A DNA stretch of 64,000 nucleotides, taken from contig NZ_MRST01000024.1 in the NCBI RefSeq assembly GCF_001902145.1, positions 310,001-374,000 on the forward strand, read 5' to 3'. The DNA is from Pseudomonas fluorescens (GTDB lineage Bacteria; Pseudomonadota; Gammaproteobacteria; Pseudomonadales; Pseudomonadaceae). Shown here piece by piece: positions 63,581 to 64,000 of this stretch. The notes under the pieces were generated by a model. That model saw only the letters and a list, made by a program, of their open reading frames with translations. It ran no database searches and was not told where the DNA came from. Position numbers and translations under genes: made by a program. Each line of letters begins with the position of its first letter. Positions within the stretch are counted from its first letter, which is position 1.

Positions 63581-63635
63581 ATAGCAAATTGCGATAGTTC
63601 GAATTCAGGTTTAACCTTCATAGCAAGATGCGATA
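63581..63635 (+). promoter_or_regulatory. Probable operator of higBA (two direct repeats)
   Basis: ATAGCAAATTGCGATA (63581-63596) and ATAGCAAGATGCGATA (63620-63635) are 14/16 identical and 39 bases apart, both on the same face upstream of higB. Each contains a short dyad (GCAA-A-TTGC, GCA-AGA-TGC). They are likely HigA binding sites that autoregulate the operon. Confidence 0.6.
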
Positions 63636-63645
63636 AGGACGTTGC

Positions 63646-63942
63646 ATGCGAGTCATCAGTGAAAGCAGGATCTGGGAAGCAAAAGGAAAATGGCCACGCT
63701 CGGCAACGGCTCTGGATCAGTGGTATCGCGTGATCAAACGCAACGCCCCCCAGGACTTTGCCGCAATGAAAGCCATGTTTCCCGCCACCGACAAGGTAGG
63801 TGAATTTCATGTATTTGATATTGGCGGTAACAAGCTGAGGTTGATTGCGTCGGTGCAGTATCGAATGCAGCGCGTTTACATCAAACACCTGCTTGACCAC
63901 CGTGATTATGAGAAGAACAAATGGAAGGAAAAAATCAGATGA
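63646..63942 (+). CDS. higB: HigB-type toxin (RelE-superfamily mRNA interferase)
   Basis: 98 residues of the HigB_toxin family: RVISESRIWEAKGKWP at the start, FDIGGNKLRLIASVQY in the core and VYIKHLLDHRDYEKNKW at the end, with the basic and aromatic residues of the ribosome-dependent nuclease. The toxin gene precedes the antitoxin gene, the typical hig order, and they overlap by 4 bases (ATGA). GATAAGG lies upstream of the ATG. The DNA is less GC-rich than its neighbours, suggesting transfer. Confidence 0.9.
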   Translation: MRVISESRIWEAKGKWPRSATALDQWYRVIKRNAPQDFAAMKAMFPATDKVGEFHVFDIGGNKLRLIASVQYRMQRVYIKHLLDHRDYEKNKWKEKIR

Positions 63943-64000
63943 GCGCACTTATGCGAGTGGCGGCGGAGCACTGGCAGTTCGTTTCGCCTGTGCTGCGCAA
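63939..64000 (+). CDS. higA: HigA-type antitoxin (partial, cut by window end)
   Basis: Only 20 codons are visible (MSALMRVAAEHWQFVSPVLR). The start overlaps the higB stop as ATGA, and the AEHWQFVSPVL segment fits the N-terminus of the HigA form whose DNA-binding domain is at the C-terminus. The remainder lies outside the window. Confidence 0.7.
   Translation, partial: MSALMRVAAEHWQFVSPVLR

Overview
The window is about 64 kb of chromosome from a fluorescent Pseudomonas, most likely of the P. fluorescens group. The evidence is the gene order (phaC1, hslUV, argS, priA, rpmE; then mrcA, pilM-Q, aroK, aroB, gltB, gltD, hemE), the close similarity of the proteins to pseudomonad homologues, and eight REPIN-type inverted repeats with GTGGGAG..GGGCTTGC or TGTAGGAGCGAGCTTGC ends. 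There are no rRNA or tRNA genes and no CRISPR array. The identification rests on remembered family features and synteny, not on a search.

Positions 1-11.7 kb are housekeeping. On the minus strand lie the start of phaC1 (cut by the window edge), a DUF971 protein, the HslUV protease with a sigma-32-like promoter, an FtsN-like SPOR protein, argS and priA. On the plus strand lie rpmE, a secreted nuclease and malic enzyme. From 11.8 to 29 kb come mrcA (minus) and, divergent from it, a strikingly reduced pilM-N-(O-P fusion)-Q set, then aroK, aroB, an AAA+SPOR protein, gltBD behind a probable ArgR site, and hemE.

Positions 29.3-40.2 kb hold an AA10 chitin-type lytic monooxygenase followed by a tightly packed type II secretion operon (gspC to gspM). 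The monooxygenase is the obvious candidate substrate. There is no gspO, so pre-pseudopilin processing must rely on a peptidase elsewhere. A cytochrome b561, an MFS exporter with a divergent LysR regulator, and an orphan PemK-like toxin follow. Between the toxin and the next operon lies a probable structured small RNA.

Positions 43.8-61.1 kb (minus) are one continuous operon-like block of about 20 overlapping genes with the content and order of an aryl polyene pathway. It encodes a chain-length factor, acyltransferases, two acyl carrier proteins, a ligase-dehydratase fusion, a glycosyltransferase, a MIO ammonia lyase, a thioesterase, a LolA-like carrier, an MMPL exporter, an FAD enzyme, a methyltransferase, lipoproteins, and KS-DH-KR-KS. 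The LolA-like gene carries a REPIN inside its signal-peptide codons.

Positions 61.4-64 kb are accessory: an orphan ParA ATPase, then a small gene of unknown function behind a remarkable structured leader. This pair is bracketed by two nearly identical REPINs in opposite orientation. trxC and the start of a higBA toxin-antitoxin operon end the window. The leader at 62.4-62.6 kb, the small RNA at 43.64-43.76 kb, the REPIN-interrupted lolA-like gene and the reduced pil locus are the observations most worth following up.
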